From positions 62,001 through 126,000 of the forward strand of contig NZ_JAMQGM010000023.1 of the NCBI RefSeq assembly GCF_023703325.1: a stretch of 64,000 bases of DNA. Direction: 5' to 3'. The notes under the pieces were generated by a model that saw nothing but the letters and a program-made list of their open reading frames with translations, was not told the DNA's origin and did no database searches. Positions 32,954 to 42,406 of the stretch are shown in pieces. Source of the DNA: Streptomyces meridianus (GTDB lineage: Bacteria > Actinomycetota > Actinomycetes > Streptomycetales > Streptomycetaceae). Within the stretch, counting starts at the first letter, position 1, and each line of letters opens with the position of its first letter. The position numbers and the translations under genes were made by a program.

Positions 32954-34096
32954 CTACGCCTGCGGGTGCAGCACCACCTTGGTGAAGCCCTCGATGCGCT
33001 TGTCGAACTTCTCGTACGCCATCGGGGCGTCCGCCAGCGACAGCTCGTGGGAGACGACGAAGCTCGGCCTGGCGCGCCCCTCGATGATCATGTCGCGCAG
33101 CTGCCGGTTGTAGCGCTTGACGTTGCACTGCCCGGTGCCCAGCCGCAGGCCCTTCTCGAAGAGCTTGCCGATGGAGACCATGAGCTGGCCGCGCTTGGCC
33201 TGCTCGTCGGGCCCCCCGGGGTCGGCCGGTACGTACAGGCCCGGGATGCCCAGCGCACCGGTCGGCCGGACGGTCTGGATCAGCGAGTTGAGCACTGCCG
33301 CGGGTTCCTCGCGGCCCTCCCCGCCGCGCGCCTGCGCCTGGTAGCCGACGGCGTCGACGCCCTTGTCGGAGCCCTGGCCACCCGTCTGTTCCTTGATCTG
33401 CTCGACCGGGTTGCCCTCGGCGAAGTTGACCGGGATGCAGCCGATCTCCGCGGCCTTCTGCAGCCGCTCGGTGACCCGGTCGACGACGAAGACCTTCGAC
33501 GCCCCGCGCAGCATGGCGGAGTAGGCGGCCATCAGACCGACCGGCCCGGCACCGTACACGCAGACGCTCTCACCGGGCCGGACGTCGGCGAGCTCGCAGC
33601 CGTGGTACCCGGTGGGGAAGATGTCGGCGAGCAGGATGAAGTCCGACTCGTGCTCGCGGCCCTCCGGGAGTTTCAGGCAGTTGAAGTCGGCGTAGGGCAC
33701 CCGCAGGTACTCCGCCTGACCGCCGGTCCACGGCCCCATCGCGACGTAGCCGTAGGCACCGCCGGCGAATCCCGGGTTCACGGTCGTGCAGAAGCCGGTG
33801 AAGCCCGTGCTGCAGTTCTTGCAGAACCCGCAGGCGACGTTGAACGGCATGACGACCCGGTCGCCGGCCTTGAGGGACGTGACCCCGTCGCCGCACTCCT
33901 CGATGATGCCCATGTTCTCGTGGCCGAAGACGATGCCCGGCTCCGCGGCAGTACGCCCCTCGTACATGTGCAGGTCGGATCCGCATATCGCGGACGACGT
34001 CACGCGGACGATCACGTCGTTGGGGTGCTGGGTGCGGGGCTTCTCGACCTCTTCCACCGCAACCTCGAACGGTCCTTGGTAGACAACGGCCTTCAT
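32954..34096 (-). CDS. fdhA: zinc-dependent glutathione-independent formaldehyde dehydrogenase
   Basis: A 380-residue medium-chain dehydrogenase. Catalytic zinc residues are C38 and H59-E60 (FGHENMG); the structural zinc uses C89, C92, C95 and C103. The Rossmann motif is VYGAGPVGLMAAYSA. The DADIFPTGYHG-type segment (here LADIFPTGYHGCELA) and the DAVGYQAQARGGEG region are typical of NAD-linked, thiol-independent formaldehyde dehydrogenases, so oxidation of formaldehyde or another aldehyde is expected. GGGAGG precedes the ATG by 6 nt. It appears to be a single-gene unit bounded by a strong hairpin. Confidence 0.9.
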   Translation of the reverse strand: MKAVVYQGPFEVAVEEVEKPRTQHPNDVIVRVTSSAICGSDLHMYEGRTAAEPGIVFGHENMGIIEECGDGVTSLKAGDRVVMPFNVACGFCKNCSTGFTGFCTTVNPGFAGGAYGYVAMGPWTGGQAEYLRVPYADFNCLKLPEGREHESDFILLADIFPTGYHGCELADVRPGESVCVYGAGPVGLMAAYSAMLRGASKVFVVDRVTERLQKAAEIGCIPVNFAEGNPVEQIKEQTGGQGSDKGVDAVGYQAQARGGEGREEPAAVLNSLIQTVRPTGALGIPGLYVPADPGGPDEQAKRGQLMVSIGKLFEKGLRLGTGQCNVKRYNRQLRDMIIEGRARPSFVVSHELSLADAPMAYEKFDKRIEGFTKVVLHPQA

Positions 34097-34315
34097 GGCG
34101 TACCTCCCGTCGGCGAAACTCGTTCGCTGGCCCCGGGAGGAAACGCGCCGCTACCGGACGTGACCGCAGGGGCTGCGCGACGGAGGCACCGCCACACACC
34201 CGCCCGTCCCGGGTGTCCCATCTCTCAGTCGCCCCTTCTGGGGGTATTCGGGCAAACCGACTACGGTGGGGCGAATACTGACGCCTACCGAGTACCCGAA
34301 GACGGGGAGGGAAAC

Positions 34316-34513
34316 ATGACCCAGCGATTCGGCACCCTGCTCGTGCCGGTGCCCGGCCTGTCCGGTAAGACGTACCCCGCGGGCACGCCGGTGGCCATCA
34401 GCGGCCGCGGAGCATCCGTGGACGCCTTCGTGGGCGGCGACTGGCTCCCGCTGACCTGGTGGGAATTCGCCGAGGGCCACGCCTCGCACGGCGAGGCCCT
34501 GCCCGAGAGCTGA
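34316..34513 (+). CDS. small hypothetical protein
   Basis: A 65-residue protein, MTQRFGTLLVPVPGLSGKTY to the end GEALPES, with no membrane segment and a WW pair (LPLTWWEF). GGGGAGGG lies 5 nt before the ATG, a near-ideal ribosome site, and codon positions are typical, so it is probably translated. No function is recognisable; the compact beta-rich sequence suggests a small folded domain. Upstream is the 219-nt space shared divergently with the dehydrogenase gene, which probably contains its promoter. Confidence 0.7.
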   Translation: MTQRFGTLLVPVPGLSGKTYPAGTPVAISGRGASVDAFVGGDWLPLTWWEFAEGHASHGEALPES

Positions 34514-34613
34514 AGCCGGCCGGCCCCCGGGCGGCGGACATCCGGGACGCGGCCGGCCGCGGACGGAAGGCGGCCGCTGCCGCTCGCCGGCCGGCCGCCC
34601 GCGGCACGCCGCT

Positions 34614-36182
34614 TCAGCCGGCCGGCTCCTGTGCGGGGTCGACCTCGTCCGCCAGGCGGACGAACTGCTTCCAGCTCGGCTTCGGCTTCTGCGGATCCCA
34701 CAGCTTCTGCGCCGTGGCGGCCAGCGGCAGCCGGATCCCCCGGGCCACCTGCTGCTCGGTCTGGGCGTTCGCCAGGTCGCACCACACGGCGAACATGCCG
34801 CCGAGCACCCGGTCCGGCCCGGTCAGCGACGCCGGGGACGCCTTGGTGCCGCGCAGCACGGCGGGCGTCCACTCCTTGTAGATGCGCTCGCCGGTGGGAT
34901 ACGTGAACTCGTTCGGCTCGCCGAGCACGTAGTAGAGGTACTCGTCGTTGAGGTTGACCAGCTTCCGGCCCTCGCGCAGGTAACTCTCCGGCTTCCGCGC
35001 GCCGATCTCCTTGCCCGTCCAGTACTGGACCTGGATGTTCTTGCCGGCCGTGGTCTTCCCGTCCTCGAAGAACCCGTCGTTCCACGCCTTGGGCTGCTTG
35101 TCCGCCGCGCGGACGGTCCGCGCCCGGTCGTTGAGCCAGCCCGTGGCCAGGTCCTGGACCGTCGCACCCGGCCCGTACTTCTGCTCGGCGGCCTTCGCGA
35201 GCTGTGGGTAGGACGCCTCCGGGTCCTCGGTCATCAGGGCCGCGTACTCGTCGGCGCCGACGTGGAAGAAGGTGCCGGGGAACGTCTTCGAGTACTCCCG
35301 CAGCAGGTCGTCCACGATCTTCGCGGCCTGTGGGTCGGAGATGTCCACGGCGCCGGGTGCGTCGTTGCCGCGGGCGCTGGTGAGCTGGAGGCCGGGGTGT
35401 GCCTTGATCACCGCGCCGAGGTGGCCGGGCGAGTCGATCTCGGGGACCACGGTGATGTGCAGGTCCTCGGCCAGGTCCAGGATCCGCTGCAGCTCGGCGG
35501 TGGTGAGGTGCTGCTCGGAGACGACCTCCGGGTGCGAGGTGCTCGCCAGCCGGAAGCCCTGGTCGTCCGAGAAGTGCAGACCGAGCTGGTTCATCTTGAG
35601 GTCGGCCATCTCGCGCATGCGGGCCTCGATCCAGCCCACCGTGAAGTGCTTGCGCGCGATGTCGAGCTGGAAGCCGCGCTGGGCGCGGCCCGGACGATCA
35701 CGGACCACGCCGTCGGAGAGCCGCCCGGAGGCGCGCACCGCATGCACCACCGTCCGGGTGCCGTAGAAGACGCCGGCCTCGTCGGGGCCGGTGATCACGG
35801 CGCGGCCGTCGCGGACCGTGAGCCGGTACGACTCGGGCCCGCCGGACTGGCCCCGGTTCAGCTCGAGCTGGACGTCGCCGTCCCGGGCGGGGCCCGGGGA
35901 GTACCGCATCCGCAGTTCCCGGGCGAGTCTGCGGGCCTCGTCGGCGAGCGGCCCGTCGCCGACGACGCGCGCGTCCTGCTGCGGCTTCCAGCCGGGCCCC
36001 CGGGCGGGCTCGTAGGAGCGGACGGACGGGATCGTGCGCGGCGCGGCTGCCGGCACGGACGGGCCGGTCGCCGAAGCGCTCCGGCTCTTCTCCTGCTTCG
36101 GTTCACCGCCGTCCGAGCAGCCCGTCGCGAGAACGGTGATCACAGCGGTGGCGGCCCCCAGGGAGAGCAGCTTTTTCGGCAT
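34614..36182 (-). CDS. family 20 beta-N-acetylhexosaminidase lipoprotein
   Basis: A 522-residue exported lipoprotein, lipobox LATGC22. A GH20b domain (about 60-180) precedes the GH20 catalytic barrel from GFQLDIARKHFTVGWIEARM. The catalytic Asp-Glu pair is in FHVGADEY, with substrate-site segments HFSDDQGFR and VVPEIDSPGH. It cleaves terminal N-acetylglucosamine from chitin fragments or glycans on the cell surface. ATG at 36182 has GGAG 9 nt upstream; an ATG six codons earlier is possible. I found no convincing DasR-type site upstream. It converges with the small gene at 34316-34513. Confidence 0.92.
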   Translation of the reverse strand: MPKKLLSLGAATAVITVLATGCSDGGEPKQEKSRSASATGPSVPAAAPRTIPSVRSYEPARGPGWKPQQDARVVGDGPLADEARRLARELRMRYSPGPARDGDVQLELNRGQSGGPESYRLTVRDGRAVITGPDEAGVFYGTRTVVHAVRASGRLSDGVVRDRPGRAQRGFQLDIARKHFTVGWIEARMREMADLKMNQLGLHFSDDQGFRLASTSHPEVVSEQHLTTAELQRILDLAEDLHITVVPEIDSPGHLGAVIKAHPGLQLTSARGNDAPGAVDISDPQAAKIVDDLLREYSKTFPGTFFHVGADEYAALMTEDPEASYPQLAKAAEQKYGPGATVQDLATGWLNDRARTVRAADKQPKAWNDGFFEDGKTTAGKNIQVQYWTGKEIGARKPESYLREGRKLVNLNDEYLYYVLGEPNEFTYPTGERIYKEWTPAVLRGTKASPASLTGPDRVLGGMFAVWCDLANAQTEQQVARGIRLPLAATAQKLWDPQKPKPSWKQFVRLADEVDPAQEPAG

Positions 36183-36457
36183 TCGTGTCGACTCCGGCAT
36201 CGCGTATGGCTGTCCCGTACAGGTTGAATCTAAGGGGGTCGCGGGGCCCGCCGCGTCCACCACGCATTCCGGCCGACTCACGTGCGGGTGAAATTCGGGT
36301 ATCCGTCGGACAGTGGCCAACATGCGTCATTACGGTGACCTCACAGCCTCCCGCATCCCGTTCGTCACCCCGTCCGGAGCGCAGGGGCAGGCCCCGTCCA
36401 CCGTTCCGTCCCACCGGTCACGGCGTTCCGTGCCACCGCTCGACCGAGGAGCCGACG

Positions 36458-37030
36458 CTGTCCAGCGAAACTCCCGTCCCGCCCCTGGCGATATCCGTCC
36501 CGAACCGGGGCGCCTCAGCGACCCTGCCCGCCGGGCTGGAGCGTTTCAACACTGCCCCGGCTGCGGTGGCGGAATCCCGCCTCCTCGAGTGCTGCGGGAG
36601 CACCCGCTGGGCGCGGCGCATCGTGCGGCACCGGCCGTATCCCGATCTCGGCGCACTGCTCGCCGCCGCGGACGAGGCGTACTACGACCTCACACCCGCC
36701 CAGGTGAGCGAAGCCGTGGCCTGCGAGACGCCCGTGGGTCTGTGGCAGCCGGCCGGCGGACGCCCGGACGTCAGGTCGGCGGGTTTCGCCGCGCGGACCG
36801 CGATGCAGGCGGCGCATGCGGCCTACGAGAGACAGTTCGGTCACGCGTTCGTGATCTGTCTCGACGACGTGCACGCGAACGACAAGCTCGATCACGTGCT
36901 CGCAGCCATCCGCACCCGTCTCGGCCACGACACGGAGCGGGAGCGGGCCGTCACGGCGGACGAGCTGCGGCGCGTCGTGCGCGGGCGACTCGCCCGGCGG
37001 TTGGCGGACCACCCGGAGTGGTGCCCGTGA
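36458..37030 (+). CDS. OHCU decarboxylase-like protein (probable CTG start)
   Basis: About 190 residues similar to 2-oxo-4-hydroxy-4-carboxy-5-ureidoimidazoline decarboxylases of purine (urate) degradation: LERFNTAPAAVAESRLLECCGSTRWARRI and AAHAAYERQFGHAFVICLDD are family blocks. The usual HPRxG catalytic-histidine motif is not seen; the corresponding place reads CETPVG, so activity is doubtful. No ATG, GTG or TTG fits: CTG at 36458 has GAGGAG 6 nt upstream and gives the normal size. No uricase or transthyretin-like gene is adjacent. The sdh genes follow after 254 nt. Confidence 0.7.
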   Translation: MSSETPVPPLAISVPNRGASATLPAGLERFNTAPAAVAESRLLECCGSTRWARRIVRHRPYPDLGALLAAADEAYYDLTPAQVSEAVACETPVGLWQPAGGRPDVRSAGFAARTAMQAAHAAYERQFGHAFVICLDDVHANDKLDHVLAAIRTRLGHDTERERAVTADELRRVVRGRLARRLADHPEWCP

Positions 37031-37284
37031 GCTGCCGCCGCCCCGGGGAGCGCGCCGTCGTCGCCCCGGCCCGACCCGGCTTTCCGGCCCGCTCGCGGCG
37101 GCCGTCCCGGTGGGCCGTGAGTGCCTGATTGATCACACCCCCGGCCCCCGGGCGACCGGGACGACAGAGCGTCGCTACGATGGCCAGGGCCGGTGGACCA
37201 TACCCGGCCGGGCCCGACCGACAGTGCACATCTCGTTCGCAGAAGCTGGCGGCAGCCCCCATCCCCGCTCCCGGAGGGTTTTCC

Positions 37285-37665
37285 GTGCCGGCTGGAACGC
37301 TGTACCGCGGCCGGGAAGGCATGTGGTCATGGGTGGCTCACCGAGTCACCGGTGTCCTCATCTTCTTCTTCCTGTTCGTTCACGTCCTCGACACCGCGCT
37401 CGTCCGCGTCTCCCCCGAGGCGTACGACGACGTCGTCGCCACATACAAGACACCGCTCGTGGCCGTGCTGGAGTACGGCCTCGTCGCCGCGATCCTCTTC
37501 CACGCGCTCAACGGTCTGCGGGTCATCGCCGTGGACTTCTGGGCCAAGGGCCCGAGGTACCAGAAGCAGATGCTGTGGACGGTCCTGGGTCTCTGGATCG
37601 TGCTGATGGTCGGGGCGATCTACCCCGTTCTCGGCCACGCCGCGCGCGAAGTCTTCGGGAGCTGA
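37285..37665 (+). CDS. sdhC: succinate dehydrogenase cytochrome b556 subunit
   Basis: A 126-residue membrane subunit with three hydrophobic helices. AHRVTGVLIFFF (H19, R20) and LFHALNGLR (H73) are the conserved quinone-site and haem-ligand motifs of SdhC. With SdhD it anchors the catalytic subunits and passes electrons to menaquinone. GTG at 37285 has GGAGGG at good spacing; the upstream open frame has no coding signal. First gene of sdhCDAB, 2 nt before sdhD, so the operon promoter should lie in 37031-37284. Confidence 0.93.
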   Translation: MPAGTLYRGREGMWSWVAHRVTGVLIFFFLFVHVLDTALVRVSPEAYDDVVATYKTPLVAVLEYGLVAAILFHALNGLRVIAVDFWAKGPRYQKQMLWTVLGLWIVLMVGAIYPVLGHAAREVFGS

Positions 37666-37667
37666 GC

Positions 37668-38138
37668 ATGACCGACGAAGCCACCACCACCGCCGCCGGC
37701 GAGACCCGCGGCTACTCCGTGGACAACCCGGCCCCCGTGATCGAGGCGCCGCGGGCCCGCAGGGCGAAGACCCCGCGGGCGCCGCGCATGAACTTCGAGA
37801 TGCTCGGCTGGCTGTTCATGCGGCTGTCCGGCATCGTGCTCGTCGTGCTCGTGCTGGGTCACCTGCTGATCCAGCTCGTCCTGGACGGCGGCGTCAGCAA
37901 GATCGGCTTTGCGTTCGTGGCCGGCCGCTGGGCCTCGCCGTTCTGGCAGGCCTGGGACCTGATCATGCTCTGGCTCGCGATGCTGCACGGCGCCAACGGC
38001 CTGCGCACGATCATCAACGACTACGCCGAGCGCGCCAACCCGCGCTTCTGGCTGAAGATGCTGCTGTACACCGCCACGGTGTTCACCGTCCTGCTGGGCA
38101 CGCTGGTGATCTTCACCTTCGACCCGAACATCCGCTAG
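37668..38138 (+). CDS. sdhD: succinate dehydrogenase membrane anchor subunit
   Basis: A 156-residue protein with a 40-residue charged N-terminal tail and three membrane helices. [24 protein letters not shown] and [20 protein letters not shown] match SdhD, with histidines placed for haem b or quinone binding. It forms the membrane anchor with SdhC. The start lies 2 nt after the sdhC stop; sdhA follows after 19 nt. Confidence 0.93.
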   Translation: MTDEATTTAAGETRGYSVDNPAPVIEAPRARRAKTPRAPRMNFEMLGWLFMRLSGIVLVVLVLGHLLIQLVLDGGVSKIGFAFVAGRWASPFWQAWDLIMLWLAMLHGANGLRTIINDYAERANPRFWLKMLLYTATVFTVLLGTLVIFTFDPNIR

Positions 38139-38157
38139 AGCCGGGGCATACGCGACC

Positions 38158-39912
38158 ATGAAGATCCACAAGTACGACACCGTGATCGTCGGCGCCGGCG
38201 GCGCCGGTATGCGCGCGGCCATCGAGTCGACGAAGCGCAGCCGGACCGCGGTGCTGACCAAGCTCTACCCGACCCGCTCCCACACCGGCGCCGCCCAGGG
38301 CGGCATGGCCGCCGCCCTCGCGAACGTCGAGGAGGACAACTGGGAGTGGCACACCTTCGACACGGTCAAGGGCGGTGATTACCTGGTCGACCAGGACGCT
38401 GCCGAGATCCTGGCGAAGGAGGCCATCGACTCGGTCCTCGACCTCGAGAAGATGGGCCTGCCGTTCAACCGCACCCCGAACGGCACGATCGACCAGCGCC
38501 GGTTCGGCGGCCACTCCCGCAACCACGGCGAGGCGCCGGTCCGCCGGTCCTGCTACGCCGCGGACCGCACCGGCCACATGATCCTCCAGACGCTGTACCA
38601 GAACTGCGTCAAGGAGGGCGTGGAGTTCTTCAACGAGTTCTACGTCCTGGACCAGCTCATCACCGAGGTCGACGGGGTCAAGAAGTCCGCCGGTGTGGTG
38701 GCCTACGAACTGGCCACCGGCGAGATCCACATCTTCCGGGCGAAGTCCGTTATCTACGCCTCGGGCGGCTGCGGCAAGTTCTTCAAGGTGTCCTCGAACG
38801 CGCACACCCTCACCGGTGACGGCCAGGCCGCCGTCTACCGCCGGGGACTGCCGCTGGAGGACATGGAGTTCTTCCAGTTCCACCCGACGGGCATCTGGCG
38901 CATGGGCATCCTGCTCACCGAGGGCGCGCGCGGCGAGGGCGGAATCCTCCGCAACAAGGACGGCGAGCGCTTCATGGAGAAGTACGCGCCCGTCATGAAG
39001 GACCTCGCCTCGCGCGACGTCGTCTCCCGCTCCATCTACACGGAGATCCGGGAGGGCCGCGGCTGCGGCCCCGAGGGCGACCACGTCTTCCTCGACCTCA
39101 CGCACCTCCCGCCGGAGCAGCTGGACGCCAAGCTTCCGGACATCACCGAGTTCGCGCGGACGTACCTCGGCATCGAGCCCTACACGGACCCGATCCCGAT
39201 CCAGCCGACCGCGCACTACGCCATGGGCGGCATCCCGACGAACGTCGAGGGCGAGGTGCTGCTCGACAACACCACCGTCGTGCCGGGCCTGTACGCCGCC
39301 GGCGAGGTGGCCTGCGTGTCCGTGCACGGGGCCAACCGCCTGGGCACCAACTCGCTGCTGGACATCAACGTCTTCGGCCGCCGTGCGGGCATCTCCGCCG
39401 CCGACTACGCAGCGAAGACCGAATTCGTCGAGATTCCCGAGGATCCGGCGGCGCTGGTCGTCGACCAGGTCGAGCGGCTGCGTTCCTCCGAGGGCACCGA
39501 GCGGGTCACCGAGATCCGCAAGGAGCTCCAGGAGACGATGGACGCCAACGTCATGGTCTTCCGCACCGAGCAGACGATCAAGACGGCCGTCGAGAAGATC
39601 GGCGAGCTGCGGGCGCGCTACCGGAACGTGTCGGTCCAGGACAAGGGCAAGCGGTTCAACACCGACCTCCTGGAGGCCATCGAGCTGGGCAACCTGCTCG
39701 ACCTGGCCGAGGTCATGGCCGTGTCCGCCCTCGCCCGCAAGGAGTCGCGCGGCGGTCACTACCGCGAGGACTTCCCCAACCGCGACGACGTCAACTTCAT
39801 GCGCCACACCATGGCGTACCGCGAGGTCGGCGACGACGGCGCGGAGTCCGTCCGCCTCGACTACAAGCCGGTCGTGCAGACCCGCTACCAGCCGATGGAG
39901 CGTAAGTACTGA
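38158..39912 (+). CDS. sdhA: succinate dehydrogenase flavoprotein subunit
   Basis: A 584-residue flavoprotein oxidising succinate to fumarate on the cytosolic face. It shows the FAD-binding [15 protein letters not shown], the flavin-linking [14 protein letters not shown], the active-site [20 protein letters not shown] and the C-terminal [22 protein letters not shown]. Length is normal for the family. The stop overlaps the sdhB start as TGATG, indicating coupled translation. The enzyme links the citric acid cycle to the respiratory chain. Confidence 0.97.
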   Translation: MKIHKYDTVIVGAGGAGMRAAIESTKRSRTAVLTKLYPTRSHTGAAQGGMAAALANVEEDNWEWHTFDTVKGGDYLVDQDAAEILAKEAIDSVLDLEKMGLPFNRTPNGTIDQRRFGGHSRNHGEAPVRRSCYAADRTGHMILQTLYQNCVKEGVEFFNEFYVLDQLITEVDGVKKSAGVVAYELATGEIHIFRAKSVIYASGGCGKFFKVSSNAHTLTGDGQAAVYRRGLPLEDMEFFQFHPTGIWRMGILLTEGARGEGGILRNKDGERFMEKYAPVMKDLASRDVVSRSIYTEIREGRGCGPEGDHVFLDLTHLPPEQLDAKLPDITEFARTYLGIEPYTDPIPIQPTAHYAMGGIPTNVEGEVLLDNTTVVPGLYAAGEVACVSVHGANRLGTNSLLDINVFGRRAGISAADYAAKTEFVEIPEDPAALVVDQVERLRSSEGTERVTEIRKELQETMDANVMVFRTEQTIKTAVEKIGELRARYRNVSVQDKGKRFNTDLLEAIELGNLLDLAEVMAVSALARKESRGGHYREDFPNRDDVNFMRHTMAYREVGDDGAESVRLDYKPVVQTRYQPMERKY

Positions 39913-40682
39913 TGAGCACCGAGACGCTCGAGAAGACCGAGGGCGGCGCGCAGTCCGCCGAGGGCGCCTCGCCGTACATCACGGCGACCTTCCGGATCCG
40001 CCGGTTCAACCCGGAGATCTCGGCCGATGCGATCTGGGAGGACTTCCAGATCGAGATCGACCCGAAGGAGCGTGTCCTCGACGCCCTCCACAAGATCAAG
40101 TGGGAGCTGGACGGCACGCTGACGTTCCGGCGTTCCTGTGCGCACGGCATCTGCGGCTCCGACGCGATGCGCATCAACGGCCGCAACCGGCTGGCGTGCA
40201 AGACCCTGATCAAGGACATAAACCCCGAGAAGCCGATCACGGTCGAGGCGATCAAGGGCCTCACGGTCCTCAAGGACCTCGTGGTCGACATGGAGCCGTT
40301 CTTCCAGGCCTACCGCGACGTCATGCCGTTCCTCGTCACCACGGGGAACGAGCCGACCCGCGAGCGGCTGCAGTCCGCCGAGGACCGCGAGCGCTTCGAC
40401 GACACCACCAAGTGCATCCTGTGCGCCGCGTGCACGTCCTCGTGCCCGGTGTTCTGGAACGACGGCCAGTACTTCGGCCCGGCGGCGATCGTCAACGCCC
40501 ACCGCTTCATCTTCGACTCGCGTGACGAGGCCGGGGAGCAGCGGCTGGAGATCCTCAACGACAAGGACGGCGTGTGGCGCTGCCGCACCACGTTCAACTG
40601 CACCGACGCGTGCCCGCGCGGCATCGAGGTGACGAAGGCGATCCAGGAAGTGAAGCGGGCGCTGATCACCCGCCGCTACTGA
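39912..40682 (+). CDS. sdhB: succinate dehydrogenase iron-sulfur subunit
   Basis: A 256-residue electron-transfer subunit. All three cluster motifs are present: CAHGICGSDAMRING with a later cysteine for [2Fe-2S], CILCAACTSSCP for [4Fe-4S], and CTDACPRG with the preceding cysteine for [3Fe-4S]. It carries electrons from the flavin in SdhA to quinone at SdhC/D. Last gene of the operon, followed by a strong hairpin at 40709-40761. Confidence 0.97.
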   Translation: MSTETLEKTEGGAQSAEGASPYITATFRIRRFNPEISADAIWEDFQIEIDPKERVLDALHKIKWELDGTLTFRRSCAHGICGSDAMRINGRNRLACKTLIKDINPEKPITVEAIKGLTVLKDLVVDMEPFFQAYRDVMPFLVTTGNEPTRERLQSAEDRERFDDTTKCILCAACTSSCPVFWNDGQYFGPAAIVNAHRFIFDSRDEAGEQRLEILNDKDGVWRCRTTFNCTDACPRGIEVTKAIQEVKRALITRRY

Positions 40683-40708
40683 GGCTGAAGCCTGGCGCGG
40701 AACTCCGC

Positions 40709-40761
40709 GCGACGAGGGCCCCGTTCTCCCGGCCGGTTCCGGGGGGCGGGGCTCTCGTCGC
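40709..40761 (+). terminator. terminator of sdhCDAB
   Basis: GCGACGAGGGCCCCG pairs with CGGGGCTCTCGTCGC (one G-T pair) around a 23-nt loop, 26 nt after the sdhB stop. The rest of the 398-nt gap 40683-41080 shows no convincing gene; its last part should contain the promoter of the lipoprotein gene. Confidence 0.8.
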
Positions 40762-41080
40762 TGCCGGTCCCCCGGCGCCGGACCGGTTGCCGAGCACGAG
40801 GAGTCCGCGCCGGAGAGCGACGGCGGGTACCACCCCGCATCCCTTTCCGGGTACGTGGCCCTCGTGATCGGCCGCGATGGGAGCCCGCGTCAGTGGCTGC
40901 ACGTCGCCCGGGGCGTCCCCCGCATCTCCCGCCGCCCCCGGCGGTCCCGCTCGGCCTGTGTGCCGTGGAACGGCCGGACGATGACCGATTCCGCACCTCG
41001 TCACGGGCTGCGACGGCTACGCTTCAGGCACTGTCGGCCCTTGTTCCGGCGCCGCTCCCCGTCCGGCAAGGAGAACCCAG

Positions 41081-41515
41081 ATGTCCCACACGGTCCGGCT
41101 CCTGGCCGCTGCGACCCTTCTCGCGTCGGCCGCGCTGACCGGCACCACCGGGTGCTCGCCGCAGGTCGTGCCCGAACCCGACCGCGTCATCACCCTGCGG
41201 CACCTGCCCGCGGACGATCACCCGGAGCGGACGCGCAAGCGCACGCTGGACTTCCGGACGTACCTGGCGAACACCCGCCCCGACTACGGCGGCGTGGCGG
41301 ATCACGTGGTCGCGGTGCAGGGCGACTGGGACGCCGACGGTGGTCGCGTCCTCATTGCCACCGACTACCCCGGCGGGCCGAGCCGCCCCGAGAAGAGCGT
41401 GGCCCCGCGCATCACCGAGGCCTTCGCGACCTGGGCGAGGACCGACCACCGGACCGGTCTCGCGGCCGTGTACGACCGCTCCGGCGAACTCCTCTACGCG
41501 GGCGGCAGGTTCTGA
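41081..41515 (+). CDS. small lipoprotein of unknown function
   Basis: A 144-residue exported protein with signal peptide MSHTVRLLAAATLLASAALTG and a GTTGC lipobox (Cys25). The mature part contains RHLPADDHPERTRKRTLDFRTYLA and ends SGELLYAGGRF, with repeated Tyr/Trp positions suggesting a small beta domain. I do not recognise the family. AAGGAGAACCC precedes the ATG. Its stop codon overlaps the likely start of the HD hydrolase gene, so both may be translated together, although one product is exported and the other cytosolic. Confidence 0.8.
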   Translation: MSHTVRLLAAATLLASAALTGTTGCSPQVVPEPDRVITLRHLPADDHPERTRKRTLDFRTYLANTRPDYGGVADHVVAVQGDWDADGGRVLIATDYPGGPSRPEKSVAPRITEAFATWARTDHRTGLAAVYDRSGELLYAGGRF

Positions 41516-42057
41516 TCGGTACGCCCCGTGACGGGCGGACACCGGCGACGCGCGACGGCCTGCCCTTCGCCGATGTCGACGCCCTCGCGGCCGCAGCACA
41601 CGCGGGGCAGACCGACAAGATCGGCGTGCCGTACGTCGAGCACGTACGGGCAGTGGCACGGGGGTTGGTGCCGGTGAGCGAACGGCTGGCGATGGCGGGG
41701 CTGCTGCACGATGTCGTCGAGGACACCGGCTGGACCTGCGCGGGGCTGCTGGAGGCCGGCGTTCCGGCGGACGTGGTCGCGCTCGTCGACGCGGTCACCA
41801 AGCGCCCGGGAGTGCCCTACCCGGACATGCTCCGTGCGATCGCCGCCGACCCGGACGCCGCCCTGCTGAAGATCGCCGACAACGCGCACAACTCCCGCCC
41901 GGACCGGCTCGCCGCGCTGCCGGCCGACGGGCGGGAGCGGCTGGCGGAGAAGTACCGGGCCGCGCGCGACGTGCTGTGGCCGGCGGTGGACCGCGGCCGC
42001 CTGGAGACGGTCGTCCGGTCGGTCAACCCGTCGTTGCTGGAGACCGGTTCGGGCTGA
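41515..42057 (+). CDS. SpoT-like HD hydrolase, possible small alarmone hydrolase (start unusual)
   Basis: About 180 residues matching the hydrolase domain of RelA/SpoT proteins and Mesh1-like enzymes: GVPYVEHVRAVA (H43), the metal-binding LLHDVVEDT (H65-D66, E69-D70) and LLKIADNAHNSRPDR. It may hydrolyse (p)ppGpp or a related nucleotide. No ATG, GTG or TTG starts the conserved part; candidates are CTG at 41512 and ATC at 41515, the latter overlapping the previous stop as TGATC with GGCAGG 5 nt upstream. The coordinates use the ATC as a best guess. Confidence 0.7.
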   Translation: MGTPRDGRTPATRDGLPFADVDALAAAAHAGQTDKIGVPYVEHVRAVARGLVPVSERLAMAGLLHDVVEDTGWTCAGLLEAGVPADVVALVDAVTKRPGVPYPDMLRAIAADPDAALLKIADNAHNSRPDRLAALPADGRERLAEKYRAARDVLWPAVDRGRLETVVRSVNPSLLETGSG

Positions 42058-42156
42058 GACACCGGACCGGGGCCTGCCGGGCCCGGCAGGTACGGGACGG
42101 CGCGGGCAGCACCGCGCGGTCCTCGACTGCCGTGCACCTCGGGCGACATGACGGGG

Positions 42157-42264
42157 ATCGCCGCGCTCCTCGGCCGTCCGCAGGGTGCGCTGCAGATCCG
42201 AGGAGTACAGCTCCACCTCGGCGCCGTCCGGGACCTGAACCCGCAGCACGTACAGCGTGCGCAT
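42157..42264 (-). other. possible small gene or gene start, apparently frame-broken
   Basis: On the minus strand an AGGAGG site precedes ATG at 42264, and the first 36 codons (MRTLYVLRVQVPDGAEVE and on to RTAEERGD) have good third-position GC. After that the coding signal seems to move one frame over (IPVMSPEVHGSRGP). This looks like a short gene with a frameshift or a remnant. It lies in the 349-nt gap 42058-42406, which otherwise holds nothing I can support. Confidence 0.3.
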
Positions 42265-42406
42265 GAGTGTGCCCCTCCTGTCGGTGGTTCCTGCCGACGG
42301 AACGACGGCCGCCCCTGCCCGGTGAACGAGCCGTGTTCCGGAGCCGGTGCCGGGCCGGGGCGACCCGGTTCGAGCAGCCGGCCGCGGACGACCACGATGC
42401 CGGCGA

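Noticed and set aside
36183..36457. A DasR-type operator upstream of the GH20 gene
   Set aside because: I searched by eye for a TGGTCT-AGACCA-like palindrome and found none convincing in this interval.
38113..39807. A 564-codon open frame antisense to sdhA
   Set aside because: It is the mirror of a strongly conserved flavoprotein gene; high-GC coding DNA leaves antisense frames open, and its translation is low in recognisable features.
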